64,000 nucleotides of DNA from Paramecium tetraurelia (taxonomy: Eukaryota > Ciliophora > Oligohymenophorea > Peniculida > Parameciidae), in NCBI RefSeq assembly GCF_000165425.1, contig NW_001798997.1, positions 124,001 through 188,000 on the forward strand, given 5' to 3'. Below the pieces are notes generated by a model that worked only from the letters and a program-made list of their open reading frames with translations, had not been told where the DNA came from and did no database searches. Below, in pieces: positions 11,409-23,400 of the stretch; the first letter of the stretch is position 1, and every line of letters starts with the position of its first letter. The position numbers were made by a program, and so were the translations under genes.

Positions 11409-12777
11409 TCAATAAATATCAACTCCATCATAGAATAACGACCTTGCTATTTTTTTATGGTATTTATGAATATTTTTTCTTAACTCCTTTAGTATTTCAT
11501 CTTCTAGAAAATCACCTAGTTTTGATTTAATTAAATTGTTAGGATTTTAGATACTAATTTAACTCTTGACAATAAACTCATCTAAAATGTTGAGCCCTTA
11601 CCTGTAAAATTTACATTCTTCAATCTTTTAGAGCGGGATAAAATTCTTGTAAAAGTTTTTTATAACTACTTAACTTTAATAAATAATGTCTTCTATTATA
11701 TTTTGATAAGATGAATTTAAAATTTAAATGATATTGTCTTTATCATTATAACGAGTTGATAATTAAGGAAATAAGGATTTATGTATGGACTATTCATATT
11801 TAAATATAGTATTTTGTAATTCTGTAAAATCAAACTAATTTGATAAATTAGAATTATTTCCAATTTATTTTATATCATTTAATGCTTCTGTAATCTCTAA
11901 GACATAAAAGAGGTAATCTTCAAAATAACTTTTAGTCTTAAGCTATACAAATAATTCATAAAACCATTTATCAATATTTAGTTCTCTTGCTAAATCTTTT
12001 ATTGAAAGCTCTGTACAATTAGTGTCATTTATGAATTATTTCTCGCTCTTTATCGCCCAATTTAAAAGGATATTTCTCAAAAGAACTCCATTAGATTTTC
12101 CAAATTAGCCTTCAAACTCATTCTCACTTAGTTTTGTATTTTTCAAAAATTTTTCAATTAACTTTGGATTATATGATCCATCTCTTTGCTACTCCTCTCC
12201 AATTTATTTTAACATTTGATTCAATTTTGAAATGAGTTGCTCACCATTTCTCTCAAAATCGAGATCTATCATTTTTAATTAATCATCTAATTAAAGTAAT
12301 TATGAGATGACTTTTTTAGTGCATTGAAAGTCAGGGGAATCATAAATCCCTTTATCTGTAGACAATTTACTGAACATGGAAAAAAAGGCTTTAAATTCTA
12401 TCTAATTGTTGTATTTAGATGATAAAGGTTTAGAGACCCAAATCCATGTATTTTGGCAATTTATTTAATTATGCGATATCTTTGATTTTTGCAACTTTAT
12501 AAGTGCTTCCAAAATTTTAATTGATATTAGTATTATTTGACTATTACTTATTGCCAAGATGTTCTTTTCCTATATTAAATATTTCTGTTATTACTTTAAA
12601 ATATAGTAGGTCCTTCAAGTTTATGTATTCATTTGATGGAAACGAATAAGTGACTATATTTTAGAGATAATAAATGCAAACAATTTCATCATTTAATTCT
12701 TCAATAAGTTACAAGTGCTCCTCATTAATATCTTTAGAATTGTGAAAGTGATATTAAGTTAATGCAAGGCTTTCCAT
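11409..12777 (-). CDS. Hypothetical helical protein
   Basis: 447 aa with a 25-nt intron at 12570-12594; the frame is otherwise continuous to the TGA. Rich in Leu, Ile, Lys and Gln, predicted mostly alpha-helical, with no transmembrane run and no motif I know. Start is the first in-frame ATG after an upstream TGA. It is head-to-tail with the phosphatase gene (161 bp apart). Function unknown. Confidence 0.6.
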
Positions 12778-12938
12778 AGCAAATTTTATTGAAATTATTC
12801 AAATCAGCAGAAATGAATTTCTATTAATGTAGAAAATTATGAAAATGGATAAGAAACAGAAAGAATTAAAAAATAATGAAAAATTACATTATATTGAATT
12901 AGAGTCATGAAAAGCAGTCAAGAAATACATCACTTTCT

Positions 12939-15621
12939 TCATTAGGTTCCTAATGTTACGATAATTGTTATAGTTACCTCCTAGAATACATAAATATTTC
13001 TTTCGCTTATATATTGATAATTTTTGCTTATAATTTCATGTACAAAATATTACTCATCCTAATATAATGAATTAATATTACATCATCATTTCCTACCCAC
13101 TCTTATCCTCTCCACACATAAACCTGCAAGACTTATTTATTAATTTCTTTTATTAAGATGCATAACTGAGATTGATCCAGATCCTCTAAATCGAACATCA
13201 ATAGATAATCATCTGAATTTGGATAAATGTAAAATGCCTTCTTTTCAACATGAACCTCCTCGACCCTGTCTGAACTATATAATTAAATATTGGATTCTTT
13301 TTCTTTATTAAATTCATTCTCATCAACTTCTTCATACCATTGATCCCATTCTCTTATTTTTTAGCAAATCACCCCAGGTTTACCAACTATTCCCCATAAA
13401 CCCCAAAACATTTCAGATTCATTTTCAGCTTCCATCAATATGGGTTGTATATTGGGGGCCTTTTCAAATTGCTTCAAAAATTTAGTATAATCAAGGGCAT
13501 ATTGGATGAATCTAATTTAAAAAAAAGAATTACTTTTCTGTCTTATTACATTCAGGTCCAATCCACAAATACAAATCATGTTCTGAAAGCACTAAAAAGA
13601 CTCCTCGACTATCAAATGTTCTCAACACCTTGCCAGAATACAATTAATCCATAAGCATTCTGCATGCAATACTTTATGGTCCACTAACTCCTCTGCCAAC
13701 TGCGAATACTCTTGGAGCAATAGGTATACTATCATATGAGGCTTGTAATCTCTTTTGAAATAGCAACAATTAAACTGTAAATCCCATATTAGGCGATGCT
13801 ACTCCTCTATTTTTCTTAATAATATCGAATGCTTGAGAATAAGTAATTTATTAGGAAATGATTAAATAAGCTATACACAGGGATACAGATCTTGATACTC
13901 CCTAAACACAATGAATCAACACTTTTCCATTATTTTTTTTCGCATTTTCAATGATGGAAATAACTTCATAAAATAAGCATTCTATATTTTCTGTCTTTGA
14001 ATCCTTCAGATAATAAGTTTGATAAAAGAAATCATCAGGATACTTATTTTTACATACATCTCCAGCACAATTGACTACATGAGTGACTCCAATTTATTTC
14101 AATACCTCTTTATTGTAAGCAATTTGTTCCCCTCCAACATAAAGAAAATTAGGAATTACAGATGAGCATTGTTCTGCAAAATGTTAAATTTTTAATTTTT
14201 TCCTATCTGTATCTCTGATATCGAAATTGAATCCATTTGAATCCTCTTCTTCAATATCTTAATATGTGGTATCATCTCGTTATAATTTCAGACTTGCTAA
14301 TGGCAATTTCATAGGTTTTATTTTTTCATTGTCATTGCACTCAACTCCCTCTACTAATGGAACTCCTATACTGACTTCTTGAGAATGAGTCTTGCAATTT
14401 AAATCTAGTTTAGGAATGTTTATTGCAGGAACTTTGCTTTTTATTTATGCAGGTAAATTAAATTAAAATGTATTATTGTTTGCTATTGGTTATTGTTATG
14501 GGCTAGTATCTTCATATCTATTGTTTTCTCTAGAACGACTAGAAATTGGTTTTGAACTTTCCTTTGAAATTGATGGAGACCCTTCATTGGAGATCTCATG
14601 TATTTTGTTGTTAATTTCATTTGAGTTTCTTCTTGGTAAGGCTAATTCTTTGAATGCATCTCTTGGTTAGGCATCTCTACTAGTCAAAGATTCTCTGAGA
14701 TTCAATTTAGGTTTTTGAATAACTTTGTTGTTGTTAGAATTTTAAATTTGTTCATCATTTAAATCAACATGAATAAATTATGATGCGTATGCCTATGTAT
14801 TTTATTTTTTAGCTAGAAAATCTGCCAATTTAGAGAACTCCTTCCTCTTTTCAGGGACTGGAAACAGAAAATTAAACAAATACACAGTTTCTCTTACTTA
14901 ATTTTCAGTTTCGATATTAGTAGTAGAGGATGTTTAGGCACTGCTTTGTAATGTCAAAATTGATCCTTTAGACAACTTTTTATTTTTAATTATGCCACCA
15001 CTAAAGAGTATTTCAAGTAAGGGATCTCTTCCTCTATTTAACAAGTTTTCTAATTCAAAAGCATTGGATAAGGCTGATGCTTTAATTAAGGGATTGGCTG
15101 CTTTGCCATTCCATACAAAAATCATATACTCGTAAATATTTGACGTTGAGGGGTTTTACTATCTTTGAGGGAGCAAAAAGGATTCTAGATGGCTTTCTGA
15201 TGCTGCTACTGGTTCCTCCAATCCTCTGGGAGTTAGGTTGGAGTAAGATTCAACGACGCCCCACATTTGATGAGGGAAGTTAGTGAATTGATTGTACTCT
15301 ATGTTAATTAAACAATGTTATACCTTCTTAGGCCTTTTTGTACACCAACAATACAAGATAGCATTCAGTTGACAGAAAATTAAAACCGCTAGTTTAGATG
15401 GTGCTTAAATTAATTGGTTCAGATTTAACTTTCTTTAAGGGGTGCTTGTCCTCTTAAAATTTCCAAATCTGATAATTTTGAAATTTATATACTTTTAAGT
15501 GTTAGGTTATACTTTCAGGAATGTTACTATCGAATTTAATCTTCTCCAATAATTTCGTATTGAGTTCTAAAATGTCCTCCAAATTTGAAACATGCTTGTC
15601 TATACTCAATTTGGATCCCAT
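12939..15621 (-). CDS. Dual-specificity phosphatase flanked by gelsolin-like domains
   Basis: 870 aa, three introns (25, 22 and 23 nt). An N-terminal gelsolin-like repeat (about residues 60-190; YMIFVWNGKAANPL, then KASALSNAFELENLL) is followed by a Ser/Asn-rich linker. The phosphatase domain (about 475-620) contains IPNFLYVGGEQIA and the signature HCVQGVSRS, which fits HCx5R with Cys nucleophile and Arg. A second gelsolin-like region follows (LYLWIGPECNKTEK, YVWRGQEWVG), ending ITIIVTLGTQ. Plant MKP1-type MAP-kinase phosphatases also carry a gelsolin segment, so a MAPK phosphatase tied to the cytoskeleton is a reasonable inference. It diverges from the AnmK gene with 132 bp between starts. 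Confidence 0.85.
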
Positions 15622-15753
15622 AATTTATATAAATAATTAATATTATATTTTAGAATAATATTTTCAAATATCATCCACGGATAATCTCACAGTAGATTCC
15701 CTCTATAAAAATATATTCAATTATTTTATTTAACTAAATAAATTTTAATTTTT

Positions 15754-16818
15754 ATGGATTAACAAAATTATACAATAGTTGGAGTGATGTCAGGAACATC
15801 ACTTGATGGAATAGATTTAGCATTAATTCAATTTGAAAACATGAATCAACAATGGCATTATAAAATTTTGAGTGCTCAAACTTACTTATACGAATAGTCT
15901 TGGATTGATCTACTTAAAAATGCTCATACCTTACAATAAGGTGAAATAGAAAGTTTTAATCTAAATTATACTCATCATTTAGCATAAAAAATTAATAAAT
16001 TCACTTCTCAATTTTAAGATGTCAAAATAGATGCCATATGTTCTCATGGACATACAATCATACATAAACCAAAAGAAGGAATTACAATACAAATAGGTAA
16101 CCTACCAATATTAAGCCAACTTGTTAAGACAACAGTTGTGTGTGATTTCAGAGTTTAAGATGTTAAATTAGGGGGAAATGGAGCACCTTTGGTACCACTT
16201 GGAGACAGAATTCTGTTTCATGAATATCATTATCGCATTAATTTAGGTGGATTCTCAAATATCTCATATGAAAGAGAAAATGTTACTCTTGCATATGATA
16301 TTTGTCCCGTAAACACTGTTCTGAATAGGCTAGCCTTTCCAAAAAACTATGATGAAAATGGGGATATCTCAAAAAGTGGAAATGTTAATCCAAATTTATT
16401 AGATCAATTAAATAATTTAGAGTATTATAAACTTTCACACCCAAAAAGTCTAGGAGTTGAATGGGTTTACGATTGTATTTTACCTTTACTTGATTCATCT
16501 AATCTGTCTTAATAAGATAAACTTTGCACATTTTGTGAACACATTGCTTATTAAATTGGGAAATCAATAGAGAAGAAGGATGAAAAGGTTCTATTCACAG
16601 GAGGTGGTGTATAAAATAAATACTTAATGGAGAGAATTCATCATTATGTCAAAAATGTTTAAATTTTAGATTAATAAGCATCTGATTTTAAAGAGGCCTT
16701 AATTTTTGGATTGCTTGGAGTGCTTAAATTAAGAAATGAAATTAATGTGTTGAGTAGTGTAACAGGAGCAAGTCATGATCACTCTAGTGGATATATTTAT
16801 AAATATTAAGAAAATTGA
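15754..16818 (+). CDS. anmK: Anhydro-N-acetylmuramic acid kinase
   Basis: 354 aa, a single exon in a window where most genes of this size have introns. AnmK phosphorylates and opens 1,6-anhydro-MurNAc, a product of bacterial peptidoglycan breakdown, giving MurNAc-6-P. Motifs: [15 protein letters not shown] (first phosphate loop), [61 protein letters not shown] and LFTGGGVQNKYLM, all in family order and at family length. The family is bacterial, so an origin by transfer into a bacteria-eating ciliate and a role in salvaging prey cell walls are inferred. AT content and Gln codons (TAA/TAG) are fully adapted to the host, so any transfer is old. Confidence 0.93.
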
Positions 16819-16861
16819 ACTTAGGAGTAATTTGATTATAATTAAATATATATTTTAATAG

Positions 16862-17860
16862 TCAGAAACATTTACTCTTAAAAGGGTTTTTAATGTTTGG
16901 GAAGCATAATTATTTTACTTTATTTTCTATTGGATGAGGGATGACACAAAACTTACTGAAAAATTAATGTTTGAGACATAAAGAGGCTGAAGGTCGATAC
17001 TTCTTATGTCCAATCATCAAAAGTAAGAGTTATCTTTATTCTAAGTCCAATATCTTCGAAGATACTTTGATTTAGTTTAGTTGATTCAATAAAATTAAAT
17101 GATTCTTATCTTAATATTCTGGATACAGTTTCTGTCCAGATAATAAAGAATGAAATATGCTTCCTAAACTATAAATATCAACTAGTTCATCATAGTCTTC
17201 TTGATTTAAAATCTCAGGAGCCATGTATCCAGGTGTACCACATCTTACTTAAGTTTAGTAACCAATTTCTACAGCTAAGCCAAAATCAATTATTTTTATA
17301 GATTTTATATCATTTTAATTTTCCAAAACGATATTATCTAATTTTAAATCTCTATGAATGACTCCCAATTTATGTAAGTGTTTTACACCTTTTAGGAGTC
17401 TCTTCATGATGTACTTGATCTCTTCTATTTCTAAGGCTTTGTCTCTTTCTACTAGATAATTATATAAAAGTTCCACCTCTACAGTACTTCATAACAAAGA
17501 TTATTTCATTGGAATCTTTGTAAACTTCATCAATTTCGAGAATACTTTGGTATTTTTATTGATTTAATTCGAAAACAATGTTTAATTCCTGCTGGACCTT
17601 TGACTGAAATAGTTCATATAATATACTTAATCATTAATTTTGACAAATTTAACTAATCTTAGTTCTCCTGTTTCTGTTTGAACGTATTTGGAAATCTATT
17701 TAGCTAATATCATTACTTAGACATCTTCTTTTTACATAAAAGAACTTTTAAATTGATAATAATTATTAAAGTCTGTGTACAATACACTCCCATCGAGTAA
17801 TTACTTTAATTATATCAGTTTTTCTGCATCGGCCAAATAAGTTATCGACTTTTAAGCCAT
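16862..17860 (-). CDS. Protein kinase (CaMK/AGC-like) with a frame break
   Basis: About 325 aa. One 23-nt intron. After a poorly conserved N-lobe come FVMKYCRGG, then ELLYNYLVERDKALEIEEI, VIHRDLKLDNIVL, IIDFGLA, CGTPGYMAPEIL and VDIYSLGSIF; all catalytic motifs are intact. Between YCRGG and ELLYNYL the reading frame changes at about 17471-17477 with one base too many (or two too few), and no GT..AG pair explains it. The C-terminal lobe ends SLCLKHQFF, usual for kinases. It may be a functional gene with a sequence error or a recently damaged gene. Its stop is 43 bp from the convergent AnmK stop. Confidence 0.75.
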
Positions 17861-17960
17861 AGAAAAATTGCATTAATATGAAACTTTAAACCCTTTGAGG
17901 ATATTCTCACTAAATTATATATTATGTAATATACTTATATATCCAACTTATTGTTGTCAA

Positions 17961-18242
17961 ATGAGATCGAAGCTGAATTTCTCTGCTCCTTTGCTCCAAT
18001 CCTACATCAATGTTGGACTGATCTTAGTTTTCATTGCTTATCATCAATTTTCTTTTGTACAAGAATAATTTTCTTGGCATATTGTTTTTTGCATTGCTTA
18101 CATCACAGGTAAATATGATATCTTTGTTCATTCTGATTTAAAAATATAAATTATAAGAATCAAGAAAACAATAATCGAATATATAAATCCAAATTAAATC
18201 TTTAAGAATGTGAATAATGAGTAAAGAATATCGATCTATTGA
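17961..18242 (+). CDS. Small putative membrane protein
   Basis: 93 aa in one open frame from ATG to TGA. The first half holds two hydrophobic stretches (SYINVGLILVFIAYH and WHIVFCIAYITG) and the second half is basic and polar. No family recognised. Because only TGA stops translation here, a 90-codon frame can arise by chance; the hydrophobic pattern and ordered start argue mildly for a gene. Confidence 0.4.
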
Positions 18243-19251
18243 AATTTGGCTAAATGATTGTATTTTTGATAGGGATGAAGCAATTAAGAGTTAGTGTAAC
18301 TTGAATATTATTGATAACTATAAATTGTTTTAAATTTCAATATTTTTGACTAGGGGACGAAATTTAAGTGAATTAAATGGAGGTTGATTACAAATATGCT
18401 CAGAAGTTCAAGTAATCAAAAATCCATAAAAGAGTGACATATTAATTAAAAAATAAAGTTTAATTGTTTTACATAAACAAACAAAAAAGATTAATTATAA
18501 TTTGCATTTATAATAATGTTATAACACTATATTTTGAATTTTCACTTACTAATTTAAACACTTTTGGTGTCTTTTAAAAAGTAATTTTTTTAGTCGTTTA
18601 TCGTTTTATTTAAGACTGCAGGAGAAAATCTTAATTAAACTATTTTTAGCAGAATTTGTCCTGAGGATATTTGATTTCACTTTTTGTATTAAATTTATTG
18701 ATACATACAGTTCCAGGAACAAACGAAATAATGATCATTATTATTAATAAGTGAAAGTGATTTCCATAACATTTTTATAGTATTATCTAGGATTTTGTAT
18801 ATTTTGATCTTTTTAAATTATAATGAAGAAATATAAAAATTTTTAATTAATTACAATTATCCTAGAATGTCCTTATATTGTCATAATTTTACTATTTTTC
18901 ATTGACAACTAGTTGCTCCTATTATTCAAAGTATTTCGCATTAGAAATTTTTAGTCATAAGTTCTATTTATTGATACATTTATCTAGATATCTTCCTATT
19001 TTATTCTCCATGTATTGAAATACTCAAGCTTTATAACAATGATTTTCTTTAAGCATTCAAATAATATAAACTAATTAATAAATAACAGTATTTATATTAT
19101 ATTTATATAAATTATCATCCAAAAGAAGAAAATTTAAATAAACTATATAATTATCAGAAACAATGTTTAAGGCTCTAAATTACATTTAAAACTTAATAGC
19201 AATTCTAAAATTATATGAAAACAAAAAAACAATTTTTAACGAATTAATCAC
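18243..19251. other. Intergenic region without a supported gene
   Basis: About 1 kb of very AT-rich DNA with many TGA in all frames. No conserved motif, RNA gene or clear repeat seen. Confidence 0.45.
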
Positions 19252-20137
19252 TCATTTTTAATCTACTTTTTTTGCTATAGAAATGATCTCCTGCCTTATA
19301 GATTTATTATAAATTTTAGGATATCTAGTATTGGTGCTGATATCTGAAGGGTTTGAATTTTAGTGAAATAATTTGTTGTAAACACTATCTTATATGGCTT
19401 TTCTGATTGAAATTGATGGGATGGGTTCATGAGTTGATTTGATTGTGCATCTGAAATCTTTGGGATTGAGCTCATCTTTTTCAAATTTCCTAGAGAAATC
19501 GCCTAAAGCTTCAAAGCCTTCGATGTAGACATCGGTAAAATATTGGGGTTCTGTAGGTTTTGGATAAACAGTAGTGAGAAATCCTCTTTCAGTTTTCCAT
19601 TTGTCTTTGGAATGTGTTTTCCATTGCGGGAAATAGACCATAGTCATATCTTTGGCAGTGTCGTCTATTATACTTTTATTATATTAATTTGCTTGGTTGG
19701 CTTGATCTTTTCTCAATTTGGGCCTGTTTTCATAGGACCATTAGGGTCCTTCCAACGATTGGACTCTTTCTCTTAATTTAATTTTGGGGCCTTCAGCATA
19801 TAATTCTCTAGGCAAATGGGATTGTGAGAAATCTTCAACAATGTATTGGATTCTTTGGTCGTTGGTGAGAAACCTATTTAGTATGAGGAGTAAAACTTGG
19901 ATAGAGTGATGGGTTTGTTGGTTTCTCTTGGTATTTTGGAGGTGGGGTAAAGTCCATTGAGGAGGCCTTGTATATAGAGGGGGGAGACATACAATTAGCG
20001 AATGCGGGATCAAGAGATTGAATAAAGTGTTGTCGACGATCGTTGAAAGAGTTGTTGAGTGCGGCATTTGATTTTTTCGATGTTTTTGGGTTTGAGAGAG
20101 AGGCAGTTCTTTTCTTTTGTTGGAAGTAATTATTCAT
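19252..20137 (-). CDS. Hypothetical protein, possibly ciliary or cytoskeletal
   Basis: 278 aa after introns of 26 nt (starting after the codons for PAFAN) and 23 nt; only with both removed do the three frames join without remainder. N-terminus MNNYFQQKKRTASLSN is basic. The body is polar and rich in Lys, Tyr and Pro (for example YFPQWKTHSKDKWK and VYPKPTEPQYFTDVY), a style common in axoneme-associated proteins, but I recognise no domain. It is transcribed away from the ePHD gene with 15 bp between the two start codons. Confidence 0.7.
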
Positions 20138-20152
20138 GAAAATAAAATAAAA
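20138..20152. promoter_or_regulatory. 15-bp divergent intergenic gap
   Basis: Only 15 bp of AT-rich sequence separate the ATG of the minus-strand gene (ending at 20137) from the ATG of the plus-strand ePHD gene (20153). Any promoter elements for both must overlap this gap and the coding regions, and the 5' UTRs must be extremely short or overlap. Confidence 0.6.
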
Positions 20153-22841
20153 ATGGCATACGAAAATTGTGTAGTTTGCGGGAAAAGATAAGATGGTTTA
20201 TATAAGTTGGTGCCTCATTTTAGATCAAGTCATCCTAGCAAATACATTCATAAGATGTGTCTGCTTTTATTTCGCTCCGATTGGAATCATCGAGTTGCTG
20301 CGAATGAGGAATTGTATTACAATGACTACAGAAGACATTGTTCGATATGTGATAAACGAAGTAAGTAACAGGTGGTTAGATGTGCACACAGGTATACACT
20401 TTAATTATGAAATGCAGTTCTTGTAGAAATAGATTTCATTTGGACTGCTTAAATAATCCTGTAATCTAAGTAAACTCGAATTCGAGGAATCATTATCCAA
20501 AGCTAGATGTTTATTGTCCTGAACATTCTTTCGATTTAATTAGACCCAACAATTTGGACAAGTGCGTAGAATCCATTTTCAATGACCATCTATTAAGTTA
20601 AGAATAAGAACCTGGCTAAATTTAGAAGAGCAAACACAAAAAAAAGCATAAGAAGAAGCATTCTCGATCTAGGTCCAGATCTCATAAGAAATCACGCAGA
20701 CGATCCAGTAGCCAATGTCGATTTAGTGACAGTCGAAGTTCGAAATCATCAAAATCGCAACCCAAAAATCCTCCTCTCCCAGAAAAAGTCGGTTTATTGA
20801 TTATCCCTGAAAGCAAGATTACTGACTGTATGATAAGAGAAGTCAAAAATCTCACCTAAGCTCCTATTTTGGAAAAAGAGGAATCCTACATTGAACCTTT
20901 GCCAATCCCTCAACCTCCCCCTTAGCCAATAATTGGATAGAAGGAGGTTGAAAAATAAATAATTTATCCCCAAACTCAAAGGCCTTTTGTTGAGGATCCT
21001 GAGTTCCCCTACACTGAGAGAGAAAACAAGAGGGATCAGTCCATTTTGAAGTGGTGGGACAAAATAGAGGAAATTTACTTTAAAGGAGAAGAAAAACTAC
21101 CATACACTAAGATCGAAGAATTCAAGAACCCCTTTGAATGGTCTAATCAAGGACTGGACGAGGAATTGCTCAATTATGCTGATCAGACTAATATTGGTAT
21201 TCACTCTCATACTTATTATTATTATTAGAACCAATCATACAGTTGAGATTTCAATGTAGAGGAAGCATTAATGTTTTAATTAGATCTTCAAAAGCTCAGT
21301 ATTAGTACACTAATTGTAAAAATCTTTTAGTTTCATTCGATATAGTTTTACCGAGCATGTAGGCAAAGCAACACCCAAAGGATTGTTGAGGACCAACATA
21401 CAATTGTATAGATATTTATAAGAAACAGTTGACATTCCTACATATTCTGATAAGGAAATAGTTGGCAAAGATCTAATTTATTTAGAAGGTTGCGAATTAT
21501 CTAAGTAGGAATATTAGGATTGTTTTGAATTAGAATAACAAATTAAAGAAGTTAATTCTAAATTGGAATCTCAATTAGACATTGAAAGTGATGCAATCCA
21601 ACAATTTGATATTGTCTATCATATCTTGAATAAAGAGCTCACCTCTCTTGTCTAACTAAACAATCAATCCAGAGAGTAAATCAATATCCAAATCAACGAC
21701 CAAAATTTCAAAATACTAAACACTCAATAGCAACTACTGATGGACTTATTAAAGTGGTCTTAAATAGTCAAAGCCTTCATCAATGGATACAAAGACAAAA
21801 ATGAAGATGTGTTAAATTCCTTTTATCCTTGCCAATTAACATTGACATCACAATCCTCCCAAAAAGCTTAGTAAAAGAAGAAGAAAATCCACTCCAAAGA
21901 AAATACTCAACCTTTAGACACAGACTGCAAAATCTGTTTTGATTATCATTATACAGATATCAACCCGGTTATCTACTGCGGAAAGTGTTCAACATCATTT
22001 CATAAGAATTGCTATGGTTTGACTGGACCCCTTGATGAAGATGATGTTATTTGTGAAGCATGTAGCTATGAATCCTCAAAGTTGTATTAATTCAGAAGAG
22101 GTATATCCATTAGATTTATAAGGTGCTGCAAAATGTGGAATATGCAAAAAATTAGGATTGCCCTAAAAGTACATGAGAAACCACTTTTACCATGTTTCTT
22201 GTTTGCTTTTAACTAATTAAGTCATTTTATCAGACGGTGCCTATGCTGTAAGGTATAGGAAGAACGATATTAAACAATCTTGCAAAGATAATGAATAGAG
22301 TACACCTTAATGTGCTGTTTGCGGAGATTCTAAAGGTTAAATTGTCAATTGAATTTCAGGATTCCGTTTTTTGTGTTCTGGAGGGGAAACCATACCGTGT
22401 AAGCATGCCTTTCATCCCATCTGTGCTTATCTTCATGGCTTGACCATTGACATCGAAAGTGAAGATCTTGAACAGTGTTGCAAAGAACTACGGTTTGCTC
22501 AATTAAATGTGCATATCAAATGTGTCTTACATTGTAATAAAACTTTGTAAGAACTAGTATAGTAAACTTACTACAGGTATTAATTAGTCATCATATTTTA
22601 TAGGAGATTTGCACTGAATTATGAGCAGACTGCCAAATGTGGAGGGGAAGACGTATTCAAAGAGGAATTCAAGAAATCTAAAGGCTATAGGTAAGAATTT
22701 TAAGAAAACTCTTAAGATATCTCTCGCTAAAGTTACCCATTTCAAGAAATGACAATTTATAATAATTTATTAATTAAAATGGTACACCAACCCAACAGAT
22801 GTGAGTAGTATTTTCATTTTATAATATTAAATATTGGATGA
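20153..22841 (+). CDS. Chromatin protein with two extended PHD modules
   Basis: 841 aa; six introns (26, 32, 32, 22, 24 and 27 nt) bring all segments into one frame with no remainder. The N-terminal ePHD has CVVCGKRQ, HKMCLLLF, CSICDKRS, then VVRCAHSSCRNRFHLDC and YCPEH. A basic SR/KH-rich linker (around residue 160) follows. The C-terminal block has a PHD finger (CKICFDYHYT, YCGKCSTSFHKNC, ICEAC) and a second ePHD (CGICKKLG, HVSCLLL, QCAVCGDSKG, KHAFHPICAYLHG). This PHD-knuckle-PHD order is that of BRPF/JADE/MLLT-type histone readers in acetyl- or methyltransferase complexes. No catalytic domain is visible, so it is probably a nuclear complex subunit. Confidence 0.85.
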
Positions 22842-23036
22842 AGAAAGCTATAAACTATTCTTTTTTAAACGCAATCTAAGCTCTACTCTTTACCAATATT
22901 TAATATTTCAATTATTGTCAGAGTTTTGCGAGCAAAATATTTTATTTATTATCGACCACATGTCAAGCTAATAGGCTCCTAAATTTTTATAAATACCAAT
23001 CAACTTATAATATAATCATAATTTAATAATTGATAA

Positions 23037-23324
23037 ATGGGTGGGATGATATAAAAATTTAAGAATTTATATGCTAGACCTAATGAAGACTTACCAACAA
23101 AAGATGATCCAAAATTTCATAAGACAATCGAAAATTAGAATATGCATGATAAATAATTAGAGAGCCTTCAATCCCTAGAATTCAAAGAAATAGACAAACT
23201 AAAAAGAAATTTCTCCAATACTGCTGTAAGAATGATTTAAATGATGCAAGGGAAATAACATGACACTTAACCATATTAAACTCAAAAACTATAGATCAGA
23301 AAAACTATATCAGAGCTCAACTGA
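23037..23324 (+). CDS. Small protein with MGG N-terminus
   Basis: 95 aa, intronless. Begins MGGMIQKFKNLY, a possible myristoylation signal next to basic residues, then a polar helical region rich in Lys, Gln and Met. No family recognised. Preceded by a typical AT-rich leader; its stop is 76 bp from the convergent MORN gene. Confidence 0.5.
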
Positions 23325-23400
23325 ATTAGAAAATAATTTATTTAATAAGACTTAAAGCTTATAATATAGAATAATTGATTGTAATATTATATTAAAATTA

